Shown: piece after piece, positions 1 through 5,585 of the stretch | Numbering within the stretch: position 1 is the stretch's first letter | Layout of the letters: each line of letters starts with the position of its first letter | NCBI GenBank assembly: GCA_007129225.1 | Contig: SKVX01000381.1 | Location: 1 to 5,585, forward strand | From: Halomonas sp. | GTDB taxonomy: Bacteria; Pseudomonadota; Gammaproteobacteria; Pseudomonadales; Halomonadaceae | Direction of reading: 5' to 3' | DNA length: 5,585 bases | Program-made: the position numbers and the translations under genes | The notes under the pieces: generated by a model | What the model was told of the DNA's origin: nothing | The model's database searches: none | The model's input: the letters and a program-made list of their open reading frames with translations, nothing else

Positions 1-54
1 GATACCGCCCTGGCCATGCAGGCGGCGAGCGATGCCAAGCGGCACGCCGCCTGA
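1..54 (+). CDS. 3' end of an unidentified gene (partial)
   Basis: The window opens inside a plus-strand reading frame (frame 1) that ends in TGA at 52-54. Only 17 codons are visible, reading DTALAMQAASDAKRHAA before the stop. This alanine-rich, charged C-terminal tail is too short to assign a family. Support for it being a real gene end is that a strong plus-strand hairpin terminator begins 33 nt after the stop and that codon use is GC-rich like the neighbours. It converges with the minus-strand aspartate kinase gene. The function is unknown. Confidence 0.55.
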   Translation, partial: DTALAMQAASDAKRHAA

Positions 55-86
55 TGCGGTGAGCCAGTTGTAGGGCGAAACCAATG

Positions 87-118
87 GACGCCGGGGTGAT
101 GAATCGCCCCGGCGTCTT
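87..118 (+). terminator. Rho-independent terminator of the left-edge gene
   Basis: A perfect 10-bp stem pairs GACGCCGGGG (87-96) with CCCCGGCGTC (107-116). It extends by one G-T wobble and two more pairs to a TGAA tetraloop at 100-103. A short T-rich stretch (TCTTGT) follows on the plus strand. The T tract is imperfect, but the stem is very stable and lies just after the stop at 54. The other strand has no T run after the stem, so it is less likely to stop the convergent kinase transcript. Confidence 0.75.
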
Positions 119-222
119 GTCGTAACCGCTGCCTGGATCTGATGACGCGGCGTTACGCAGTGAGCGTTGCCCCCGGCGCAGCTTGTTCATGTCCGGAATC
201 GTCGACTTACCAGGGCCAGGCC

Positions 223-1521
223 TCAGTCAGGGATATGCCAGGTCTCTGGGCAATCCTCGCTGCGGAACAGCCGCTGGGTGGTTGTGGCGTTGCGCCGTTC
301 GGCAAGGACCTCGCGCCCTTCTCGAAGCCGTTCCAGCAGTGATTCACCGGCGTGCCTCACGGTGATCAGTGTCAGCTCCTCCTGACGTTCAAGACTGTAG
401 TCGGCATCCAGCGACTCGATCAGCGGCTTCAGCCGCTCGGGCTTGTTGTCGCAGCAGAGCGTGAACTGCATGGCGCTACCGTCGATCAGGTTGGCATGAG
501 CGCCGGCCTCCACCAGTCGGCCGAGGATGTCGTGCTGGCGCGGCTCGTCCATGAAGGAGAAGTCCTTCGGCTTCACCTCGAGCAAAACCTGGTCGTCGCG
601 CAGGATGCAGGAGGGGTGCTCGGCATCGAACCGGGTATCCGCGTCGATGACGCTGGGGGGCGCCTCCGGTGTCTCGAAGGAGCGTACCGTCAGCGGAATG
701 CCCTTTTGCTTCAGCGGCCCCAGGGTCTTGGGGTGGATGACCTTGGCCCCGTGCCAGGCGAGCTCGATGGTCTCGGCGTAGGAAAGCCGCTTCAGCTGCA
801 CGGCGTTGTCGAAGCGCCTGGGATCGGCATTGAACAGGCCAGGCACGTCCTTCCAGATCACCACCTCCGCGGCATCGAGGCAGTGGGCGAGGATCGCCGC
901 GCTGAAGTCCGAGCCTTCCCTGCCGAGCGTGGTGGAGATGCCATCAGAGGTGCCGCCGATGAAGCCTTGGGTCAGTCGCACCCGGTCGCCGCTTGCCGCC
1001 TGGCTACGGATGGCCTCCCTGGTGGCCTGCCAATCGATGTTGGCATCCTGGTGGTGGTCGTCGGTGATGACCAGCTCGCGGGCATCCAGCCAATCCGTCG
1101 CGACACCCTCATGGTTCAGCCATGCCGCGACGATCGTGGTGGAGAGCAGCTCGCCATAGCAGACGGTCTGGTCGTAGTGCACCGAATAGGAGCTCTCGCA
1201 ATGGCGCCGGTGCTGCTCATCCAGTGCCTTGACCAGTTCCCCGACGCGCTGCTTGAGTTCCCGGGCCTCGTCACCCAGCAGGGCTTCCGCGACGGCCTCA
1301 TGGCCGGCCTTGAGCTCATCGAGCCGTTCACGATAGCCACCGCTGCTGCCGTCGTCACGGGCGTCGGCCAGCAGGGCTTCGAGGGCATTGGTCGTCTTGC
1401 CCATGGCGGAGATCACCACCACCAGCGGCCGCTCCCTGTGGGCCTCGATGAGGGGCATCAGGCGGCGTATGGCGTCGGCATCCTTGATCGAAGCGCCGCC
1501 GAACTTGAAAACGGTAGTCAT
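223..1521 (-). CDS. Aspartate kinase, monofunctional, with tandem ACT domains
   Basis: The product is a 432-residue cytoplasmic aspartokinase (EC 2.7.2.4), which phosphorylates L-aspartate with ATP as the first step toward aspartate beta-semialdehyde. The N-terminal amino-acid-kinase domain (about 1-285) shows KFGGAS at 6-11, SAMGKTTN at 38-45, YGELLS at 122-127, a GGTSDG...GREGSD segment at 189-205, KDVPGLFNADPR at 224-235 and GAKVIHPKT at 258-266. The remainder (about 305-420) reads as two ACT-like regulatory units, suggesting allosteric control. There is no fused homoserine dehydrogenase. The ATG at 1521 was chosen because translation from it begins just before the KFGGAS strand and an AGGGAG ribosome site lies 8 nt upstream (1530-1535). 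The frame stays open upstream to 1728, but that stretch runs through a terminator and a repeat. It lies downstream of a carboxyspermidine operon that consumes the semialdehyde, so a dedicated supply role is plausible but inferred. It could equally serve lysine, threonine or ectoine synthesis. The catalytic assignment is secure; the pathway assignment is not. Confidence 0.95.
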   Translation of the reverse strand: MTTVFKFGGASIKDADAIRRLMPLIEAHRERPLVVVISAMGKTTNALEALLADARDDGSSGGYRERLDELKAGHEAVAEALLGDEARELKQRVGELVKALDEQHRRHCESSYSVHYDQTVCYGELLSTTIVAAWLNHEGVATDWLDARELVITDDHHQDANIDWQATREAIRSQAASGDRVRLTQGFIGGTSDGISTTLGREGSDFSAAILAHCLDAAEVVIWKDVPGLFNADPRRFDNAVQLKRLSYAETIELAWHGAKVIHPKTLGPLKQKGIPLTVRSFETPEAPPSVIDADTRFDAEHPSCILRDDQVLLEVKPKDFSFMDEPRQHDILGRLVEAGAHANLIDGSAMQFTLCCDNKPERLKPLIESLDADYSLERQEELTLITVRHAGESLLERLREGREVLAERRNATTTQRLFRSEDCPETWHIPD

Positions 1522-1529
1522 CGCTGGCT

Positions 1530-1535
1530 CTCCCT
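1530..1535 (-). promoter_or_regulatory. Ribosome binding site of the aspartate kinase
   Basis: On the minus strand AGGGAG lies 8 nt before the ATG at 1519-1521. It decides the start codon in favour of the 432-residue protein over the in-frame upstream extension. Confidence 0.7.
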
Positions 1536-1620
1536 GAGTGGTGGTTTTGCGCTCCTTACCTTGCGTGAAAGCGTAGCAGGGGAAAAGAGGTGGGAGGCCT
1601 GGGATTAAAATGGCGGTGCA

Positions 1621-1649
1621 GAAACGAAACAGGCACCCGGAGGTGCCTG
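1621..1649 (-). terminator. Rho-independent terminator downstream of nspC
   Basis: On the minus strand CAGGCAC (1649-1643) pairs with GTGCCTG (1636-1630). One further C-G pair closes a 4-nt loop, giving an 8-bp stem. It is followed directly by TTTCGTTTC, a T-rich tail (1629-1621). Orientation and tail fit termination of the dehydrogenase-nspC transcript. It now lies about 175 nt beyond the nspC stop because the inverted-repeat element sits between them. Confidence 0.7.
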
Positions 1650-1684
1650 CGGCGTAGCGAGCGGGACCCTCCCGGAGATACACA

Positions 1685-1827
1685 AGGCACTGTTTGAAAA
1701 GTCGGCGAGCGATGGTCAGACAAGGCAAAAATCGGCGAAAAGACGGAGTTTACGGGGTGTAAATGAGTATTTTGAGCTGATTTTTAACGAAGTATGACTG
1801 AGCGCAGACATTTTTCGGACAGTGCCT
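1685..1827. repeat. 143-bp MITE-like foldback element with 16-bp terminal inverted repeats
   Basis: The left end AGGCACTGTTTGAAAA (1685-1700) and the reverse complement of the right end, AGGCACTGTCCGAAAA (1812-1827), agree at 14 of 16 bases. Inside is a nested hairpin: AAAAATCGGC (1727-1736) pairs with GCTGATTTTT (1776-1785) through one G-T wobble, AAAA (1738-1741) with TTTT (1770-1773), and TTTAC (1749-1753) with GTAAA (1759-1763) around a GGGGT loop. It has no coding capacity and is more AT-rich than its surroundings. No target-site duplication is obvious in the flanks. The inner sequence resembles dispersed intergenic repeats I recall from marine gammaproteobacteria, but this is unverified. 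Two bases of the nspC stop codon lie inside the right end. It could be a non-autonomous transposon or a structured chromosomal repeat. Confidence 0.7.
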
Positions 1828-2998
1828 AGCTCAGGCGCTGCTTGTAGTCTTCATAACCGAAGGTCTTCACCGTGTGAATGGCCCGGGTCCGTTCGGCCAC
1901 GCGGCAGATGGCGGGCAGGCGCATGCCGTTGAAGGTGGTGGTCTTCACCATGGTGTAGTGGGCCATGTCGGTAAACACCAGCCGGTCGCCCACCTGCAGC
2001 GGGTGATCGAAGGAGTATTCTCCCACCACGTCACCGGCAAGACAGGTGAGCCCGCCCAGCCGATAGGTGAAGGCCTTCTCGCCCGGCTCGCCGGCGCCGA
2101 TGATCTCGGGCCGGTAGGGCATCTCCAGCACGTCCGGCATGTGTGCCGTGGCCGAGGTATCCAGGATGGCGATATCCCCGTCGTTGTGAACGATATCGAG
2201 CACGCTGCTGACCAGATAGCCGGTCCCAAGGGCGATGGCCTCGCCGGGCTCCAGGTAGACCGCCACCCCCGGGTAGCGAGCGCGGAATTCCCGTATCACC
2301 CGTATCAGGCGGTCCACGTCGTAATCGGCCCGAGTGATGTGGTGGCCGCCGCCGAAGTTTACCCACTTCATCCCTGCGATGTAGGCGCCGAACCCGGCCT
2401 CGAAGGCCTCCAGGGTATGCTCCAGGGCGTCGCTGTTCTGCTCGCATAGAGTGTGGAAGTGCAGTCCCTCGAGCCCTGCGAGATCGGCGCCTTCGAGATC
2501 CACTGACCGGGTGCCCAGGCGTGAACCAGGGGCGCAGGGGTCATACAGCGCCACTTTGCCCTCGGAGTATTCCGGGTTCACCCTCAGCCCGCAGGAAATC
2601 CGGCGCGGAGCCGAGGCCACGATGTCACGAAAGTGAAGCCATTGGGTGGGGGAGTTGAAGCTGATGTGGTCGGCATAGCGCAACACCACCTCCATCTCCT
2701 GGTCGGTGAAGGCCGGCGAGTAGACATGTGTCTCGCCGCCGAACGTCTCCGCCCCCAGCCGCGCCTCGTCCTGGCCGCTGGCGGTGGTGCCGACCAGGTA
2801 CTCCCGGACCATGTCGAAGGTGTCCCACATGGCGAAGCCCTTCAGCGCCAACAGGATATGCGCACCGCTGTCCTCCTGGACCTGCTTAAGCAGGGCCAGA
2901 TTCTTGCGTAGCAGGGCGTCATCCACCACATAGGCCGGCGACGGACAAGCCTGCACGTCAAAGGGGTAGGCCGGCTTTTCCATGTTCTGCGATCCCAT
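1826..2998 (-). CDS. nspC: Carboxynorspermidine/carboxyspermidine decarboxylase
   Basis: The product is a 390-residue PLP-dependent decarboxylase of the alanine-racemase-like fold (fold type III), acting in the cytoplasm. It removes the carboxyl group from carboxyspermidine or carboxynorspermidine to give spermidine or norspermidine. The likely PLP lysine is K53 in LALKGFAMW. Other family marks are FHTLCEQ at 181-187, the phosphate-binding GGGHH at 216-220, EPGEA at 250-254, the CLAGD active-site segment at 319-323 and MAHYTMVKTTTFNG at 345-358. The length fits the NspC family. The start is ambiguous. The ATG at 2998 comes 6 nt after the dehydrogenase stop, favouring translational coupling, but has no Shine-Dalgarno. 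The in-frame ATG at 2983 has GGGA 9 nt upstream and would give 385 residues. The stop codon TAG straddles the boundary of the inverted-repeat element, yet the GYEDYKQRLS ending looks complete. Whether the substrate derives from putrescine or diaminopropane cannot be told here. Confidence 0.94.
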   Translation of the reverse strand: MGSQNMEKPAYPFDVQACPSPAYVVDDALLRKNLALLKQVQEDSGAHILLALKGFAMWDTFDMVREYLVGTTASGQDEARLGAETFGGETHVYSPAFTDQEMEVVLRYADHISFNSPTQWLHFRDIVASAPRRISCGLRVNPEYSEGKVALYDPCAPGSRLGTRSVDLEGADLAGLEGLHFHTLCEQNSDALEHTLEAFEAGFGAYIAGMKWVNFGGGHHITRADYDVDRLIRVIREFRARYPGVAVYLEPGEAIALGTGYLVSSVLDIVHNDGDIAILDTSATAHMPDVLEMPYRPEIIGAGEPGEKAFTYRLGGLTCLAGDVVGEYSFDHPLQVGDRLVFTDMAHYTMVKTTTFNGMRLPAICRVAERTRAIHTVKTFGYEDYKQRLS

Positions 2999-3004
2999 GC
3001 GCGA

Positions 3005-4204
<1,200 letters not shown>

Positions 4205-4310
4205 TGGTTGTCGAATCCAGGTCGAGAAATGTCTTTCAAATATAGGGTCTTATCGGAACGGGGGCCAACCTGCTGTGCCCGGACCCGATGCCACCCCGGT
4301 CTCGCTCACG

Positions 4311-4337
4311 CGCTGGGCGCGATGATGGCGCCCAGTG
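4311..4337. repeat. Hairpin in the leader side of the dehydrogenase gene
   Basis: CTGGGCGC (4313-4320) pairs with GCGCCCAG (4328-4335) around a 7-nt loop, extendable by a G-T and a C-G pair to 10 bp. Neither strand has a T run after it, so it is not a normal terminator. It lies about 107 nt upstream of the dehydrogenase start and could be an operator or a structured leader element. Confidence 0.5.
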
Positions 4338-4355
4338 AAGCCGGGAGCAAGTGAT

Positions 4356-4361
4356 TTTATA
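4356..4361 (-). promoter_or_regulatory. Possible -10 element for the polyamine operon
   Basis: The minus strand reads TATAAA within an AT-rich patch about 150 nt upstream of the dehydrogenase start. No acceptable -35 hexamer lies 16-18 bp further upstream, where the sequence is C- and T-rich. Transcription from it would give a leader of about 140 nt that includes the 4311-4337 hairpin. This is a weak call based on composition only. Confidence 0.25.
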
Positions 4362-4484
4362 GTGATATACGAGACGAAAGGAGGTGGAGGCATAGGCAGC
4401 AAAACGCATAAGGGCCTTTGCGAGGCCGCAAGCGGGGCCTGGTTGCTACGGGGAGCTACGCGCCTGAATGGACGATCGCCATTT

Positions 4485-4548
4485 AACATAATTCACTTTC
4501 AATAACATACGTTATGAGTCGATGCATAAGCTTATGTTTTATTATGTT
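4485..4548. promoter_or_regulatory. Cluster of CATAA/TTATG half-sites (putative operator array)
   Basis: Within 64 bp there are five exact CATAA motifs on either strand (4487-4491, 4512-4516, 4525-4529, 4532-4536, 4542-4546) and one near match, CATAC (4506-4510). They form two dyads: ATAAC-N4-GTTAT (4502-4515), which has the 5-4-5 layout typical of Crp/Fnr-family operators, and the perfect 12-bp palindrome CATAAGCTTATG (4525-4536). TTATGTT is also directly repeated at 4532-4538 and 4542-4548. The cluster ends about 30 nt before the Crp/Fnr start codon. Binding by that regulator is an inference from layout and position; the AT-rich composition makes some repetition expected. Confidence 0.5.
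4540..4545 (+). promoter_or_regulatory. Possible -10 element of the Crp/Fnr gene
   Basis: TATTAT matches the sigma-70 -10 consensus at five of six bases and would place the transcript start about 25 nt before the GTG codon. The -35 position (AGTCGA, 4517-4522) is poor. The hexamer overlaps the last TTATG half-site, so a protein bound there would compete with RNA polymerase. Confidence 0.35.
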
Positions 4549-4577
4549 GCCTTCCACTACTAGCCGGAACGCGGAAT

Positions 4578-5339
4578 GTGACTCTACTCGACACCGTTGT
4601 GATGCAGGGGCTCGACAGCCATGGCGTACTGACGGCTGATGACAAGACCTTGCTTTTGAGCCTGGAGCTCAATGCCCGGCGCGTGACGGCTGGGGAGGTG
4701 TTGTGGCAGGAAGTGGCCGATGTAGACCTGTTCTGCGTGGTGAAGGAGGGCTGGGCCTACTCCTACCGCAATCTCGGCAATGGCTCGATGCAGATCCTCA
4801 AGATCTATCTGCCAGGCGATATCATCGGCATGCGGGATTTTGGCTTCTCGCGCCGCTTGGCGGGCGTGGCGATGATCAACGAGGGTGTGATCTGCCCGTT
4901 TTCGTACCAGCAGCTCTTTGAACTCTTCGCCCGTTCATCGTCCCTGGCTGCCGGTATCATCGCCACGACGGTACGCCAGCAGGCGATGCTCACCGAGCGG
5001 CTGGTCTACCTGGGGCGCTACGCGGCACATGAACGACTGGCACACTTCCTCTACGAACTCTACCTGCGCCTCAAGCGGATCAATGCGGTGGAGGAGAATG
5101 GCTTTTTCATGCCCCTCTCCCAGGAGCAGATCGGTGATGCCCTGGGGTTGAGCGCGGTGCATGTGAGCCGGACCTTTTCCATGCTGCGCGACGAGGGACT
5201 GGTCGAGCGTGACCGCCAGCACGTGGTGCTCCCCGACCCCCAGGCGCTGGCTCGCCTGGTCGAGTTCAACGATACCTATATCGATGAATCCCTTCCCCCC
5301 GCCTTCCAGAATTTTCTTTCGCTGAATCGAATCGCCTGA
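4578..5339 (+). CDS. Crp/Fnr-family transcriptional regulator
   Basis: The product is a 253-residue DNA-binding regulator. Residues about 20-120 form a cyclic-nucleotide-binding-type beta barrel, seen in AGEVLWQEVADVDLFCVVKEG (split at 38-58) and YLPGDIIGMRDFG (77-89). A dimerisation helix (about 124-166) and a C-terminal Crp-type winged helix-turn-helix (about 178-227) follow, with LSQEQIGDALGLSAVHVSRT in the reading head. The cAMP-site FGE/RxS signature is not recognisable. Only two cysteines (C53, C106) are present and there is no N-terminal cluster, so it is neither a classical Crp nor a 4Fe-4S Fnr; its ligand is unknown. In the recognition helix the usual glutamate is V194, while S197 and R198 are kept. 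The start is GTG at 4578 with GGA 9 nt upstream; the next in-frame ATG (4602) has no ribosome site. It is divergent from the polyamine operon and may regulate it or itself. Confidence 0.92.
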   Translation: MTLLDTVVMQGLDSHGVLTADDKTLLLSLELNARRVTAGEVLWQEVADVDLFCVVKEGWAYSYRNLGNGSMQILKIYLPGDIIGMRDFGFSRRLAGVAMINEGVICPFSYQQLFELFARSSSLAAGIIATTVRQQAMLTERLVYLGRYAAHERLAHFLYELYLRLKRINAVEENGFFMPLSQEQIGDALGLSAVHVSRTFSMLRDEGLVERDRQHVVLPDPQALARLVEFNDTYIDESLPPAFQNFLSLNRIA

Positions 5340-5364
5340 TCCGGCACCTGGAAAGTCCTTGTAT

Positions 5365-5395
5365 GGCTTGGGCCATTGGAAGCATGCGCCAAGCC
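5365..5395 (+). terminator. Weak hairpin after the Crp/Fnr gene
   Basis: GGCTTGG (5365-5371) pairs with CCAAGCC (5389-5395) around a 17-nt loop, 25 nt after the stop codon. There is no T tract, so efficient intrinsic termination is doubtful. It is listed as the only termination-like structure in this gap. Confidence 0.25.
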
Positions 5396-5415
5396 GGGCA
5401 GGACCGTCCGCGTCA

Positions 5416-5443
5416 TTCGCGCATCGCAATCGCCTGCTATACG
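5416..5443 (+). promoter_or_regulatory. Possible promoter of the right-edge gene
   Basis: An extended -10 (TGC followed by TATACG at 5438-5443) lies 16 bp after a poor -35-like TTCGCG (5416-5421). It would start transcription about 35 nt before the ATG at 5485. The -10 is fair and the -35 is weak. Confidence 0.3.
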
Positions 5444-5484
5444 TTAAGGCTGCAAGGGTCGTACCCATCAGCCAGAGAATCCAT

Positions 5485-5585
5485 ATGCCAACGATCGATA
5501 CCGATGACCTCGTCGCCGACCTGATCGCGATGCTGGCGATTCCCTCCCCTTCCCTCCATGCTCAGCCGATGGTGGACTGGCTGGC
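5485..5585 (+). CDS. 5' end of a gene, possibly an M20-type metallopeptidase (partial)
   Basis: An ATG at 5485 opens a frame that runs off the window after 33 codons. The visible residues include DLVADLIAMLAIPSPS (8-23) followed by a short LHAQPMVDWLA stretch. The pattern of a helix ending in LxxIPSPS is common at the N-terminus of M20-family peptidases and deacylases, before the metal-binding domain, which lies outside the window. AGAGA ends 5 nt before the ATG and may serve as a weak ribosome site. It runs in the same direction as the Crp/Fnr gene, 145 nt downstream. The coding call is fairly safe; the family is a guess. Confidence 0.6.
   Translation, partial: MPTIDTDDLVADLIAMLAIPSPSLHAQPMVDWL

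Larger units (their letters stand above)
1522..1825. other. Gap between nspC and the kinase gene: element plus terminator
   Basis: This 304-bp stretch holds no credible gene. Read on the minus strand from nspC, it contains the inverted-repeat element (to 1685), a small CGGGA/TCCCG hairpin (1662-1674), the nspC terminator (1621-1649) and then about 100 bp leading to the kinase start. The kinase must therefore have its own promoter or depend on read-through. The best -10-like match on the minus strand is TTTAAT near 1605-1610, with no good -35, so I do not call a promoter there. Confidence 0.6.
4205..4577. other. Divergent control region between the polyamine operon and the Crp/Fnr gene
   Basis: This 373-bp stretch has no supported gene. 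From left to right it holds an 8-10-bp hairpin (4311-4337), a -10-like TATAAA on the minus strand (4356-4361), an orphan Shine-Dalgarno-like AAGGAGGTG on the plus strand (4378-4386), GC-rich small hairpins (4413-4440) and an AT-rich block with repeated CATAA/TTATG half-sites (4485-4548). Promoters for both neighbouring genes must lie here. I could not find a convincing -35/-10 pair for either, which suggests activator dependence or promoters far from consensus. Confidence 0.7.

Noticed and set aside
121..157. Second hairpin near the left terminator (CGTAAC with GTTACG)
   Set aside because: The stem is short with a bulge and long loop, and it has no T tract; it does not look functional by itself.
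352..1608. Long plus-strand open frame opposite the aspartate kinase
   Set aside because: It is antisense to a clearly conserved enzyme and arises from high-GC codon bias; its predicted residues show no family motif.
1522..1728. N-terminal extension of the aspartate kinase frame by 69 codons
   Set aside because: The stretch runs through the terminator hairpin and into the inverted-repeat element, has no domain resemblance, and a good ribosome site precedes the ATG at 1521 just before the KFGGAS motif.
1685..1827. Insertion sequence with transposase
   Set aside because: The element is only 143 bp and encodes nothing; at most it is a non-autonomous relative of an IS.
4250..4489. 79-codon minus-strand frame in the divergent region
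   Set aside because: It crosses hairpins and the candidate promoter, is proline- and arginine-rich like random GC-rich translation, and lacks a convincing ribosome site.
4392..4502. Small frame starting at ATA after the strong Shine-Dalgarno-like site
   Set aside because: ATA initiation is exceptional, and the end of the frame runs into the half-site block; there is no independent evidence of coding.

Overview
This 5.6-kb window looks like chromosomal DNA from a moderately halophilic gammaproteobacterium, most plausibly Halomonas or a relative. That assignment rests on high GC content, an Escherichia-like gene style and protein sequences that read as Halomonadaceae. It is an inference from memory and was not tested by a search.

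Layout. The left edge (1-54) holds the last codons of an unidentified plus-strand gene, followed by a strong hairpin terminator (87-118). Three genes follow on the minus strand. In transcription order they are a carboxy(nor)spermidine dehydrogenase of the saccharopine-dehydrogenase fold (4204-3005), a carboxy(nor)spermidine decarboxylase NspC (2998-1826) and a stand-alone aspartate kinase (1521-223). The first two are separated by only 6 nt and form an operon. Between nspC and the kinase lies a 143-bp element with 16-bp terminal inverted repeats (1685-1827), then an intrinsic terminator read on the minus strand (about 1621-1649). A 373-bp AT- and hairpin-rich divergent region (4205-4577) separates the operon from a plus-strand Crp/Fnr-type regulator (4578-5339). 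The right edge (5485-5585) is the start of another plus-strand gene, possibly an M20-type peptidase.

How the genes fit together. Aspartate kinase starts the route from aspartate to aspartate beta-semialdehyde. The dehydrogenase condenses that semialdehyde with putrescine (or 1,3-diaminopropane) using NADPH, and NspC decarboxylates the product to spermidine (or norspermidine). This is the S-adenosylmethionine-independent polyamine route. The semialdehyde dehydrogenase (asd) and the diamine-forming enzymes are not in the window, so the diamine used cannot be read from the sequence. The divergent Crp/Fnr protein is the obvious candidate regulator. It lacks the usual recognition-helix glutamate and iron-sulfur cysteines, and its promoter carries an unusual cluster of CATAA/TTATG half-sites.

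I see no phage, CRISPR, tRNA or rRNA features. The main unusual points are the inverted-repeat element whose end supplies two bases of the nspC stop codon, the half-site cluster, and a kinase gene next to a polyamine operon that consumes its pathway product.
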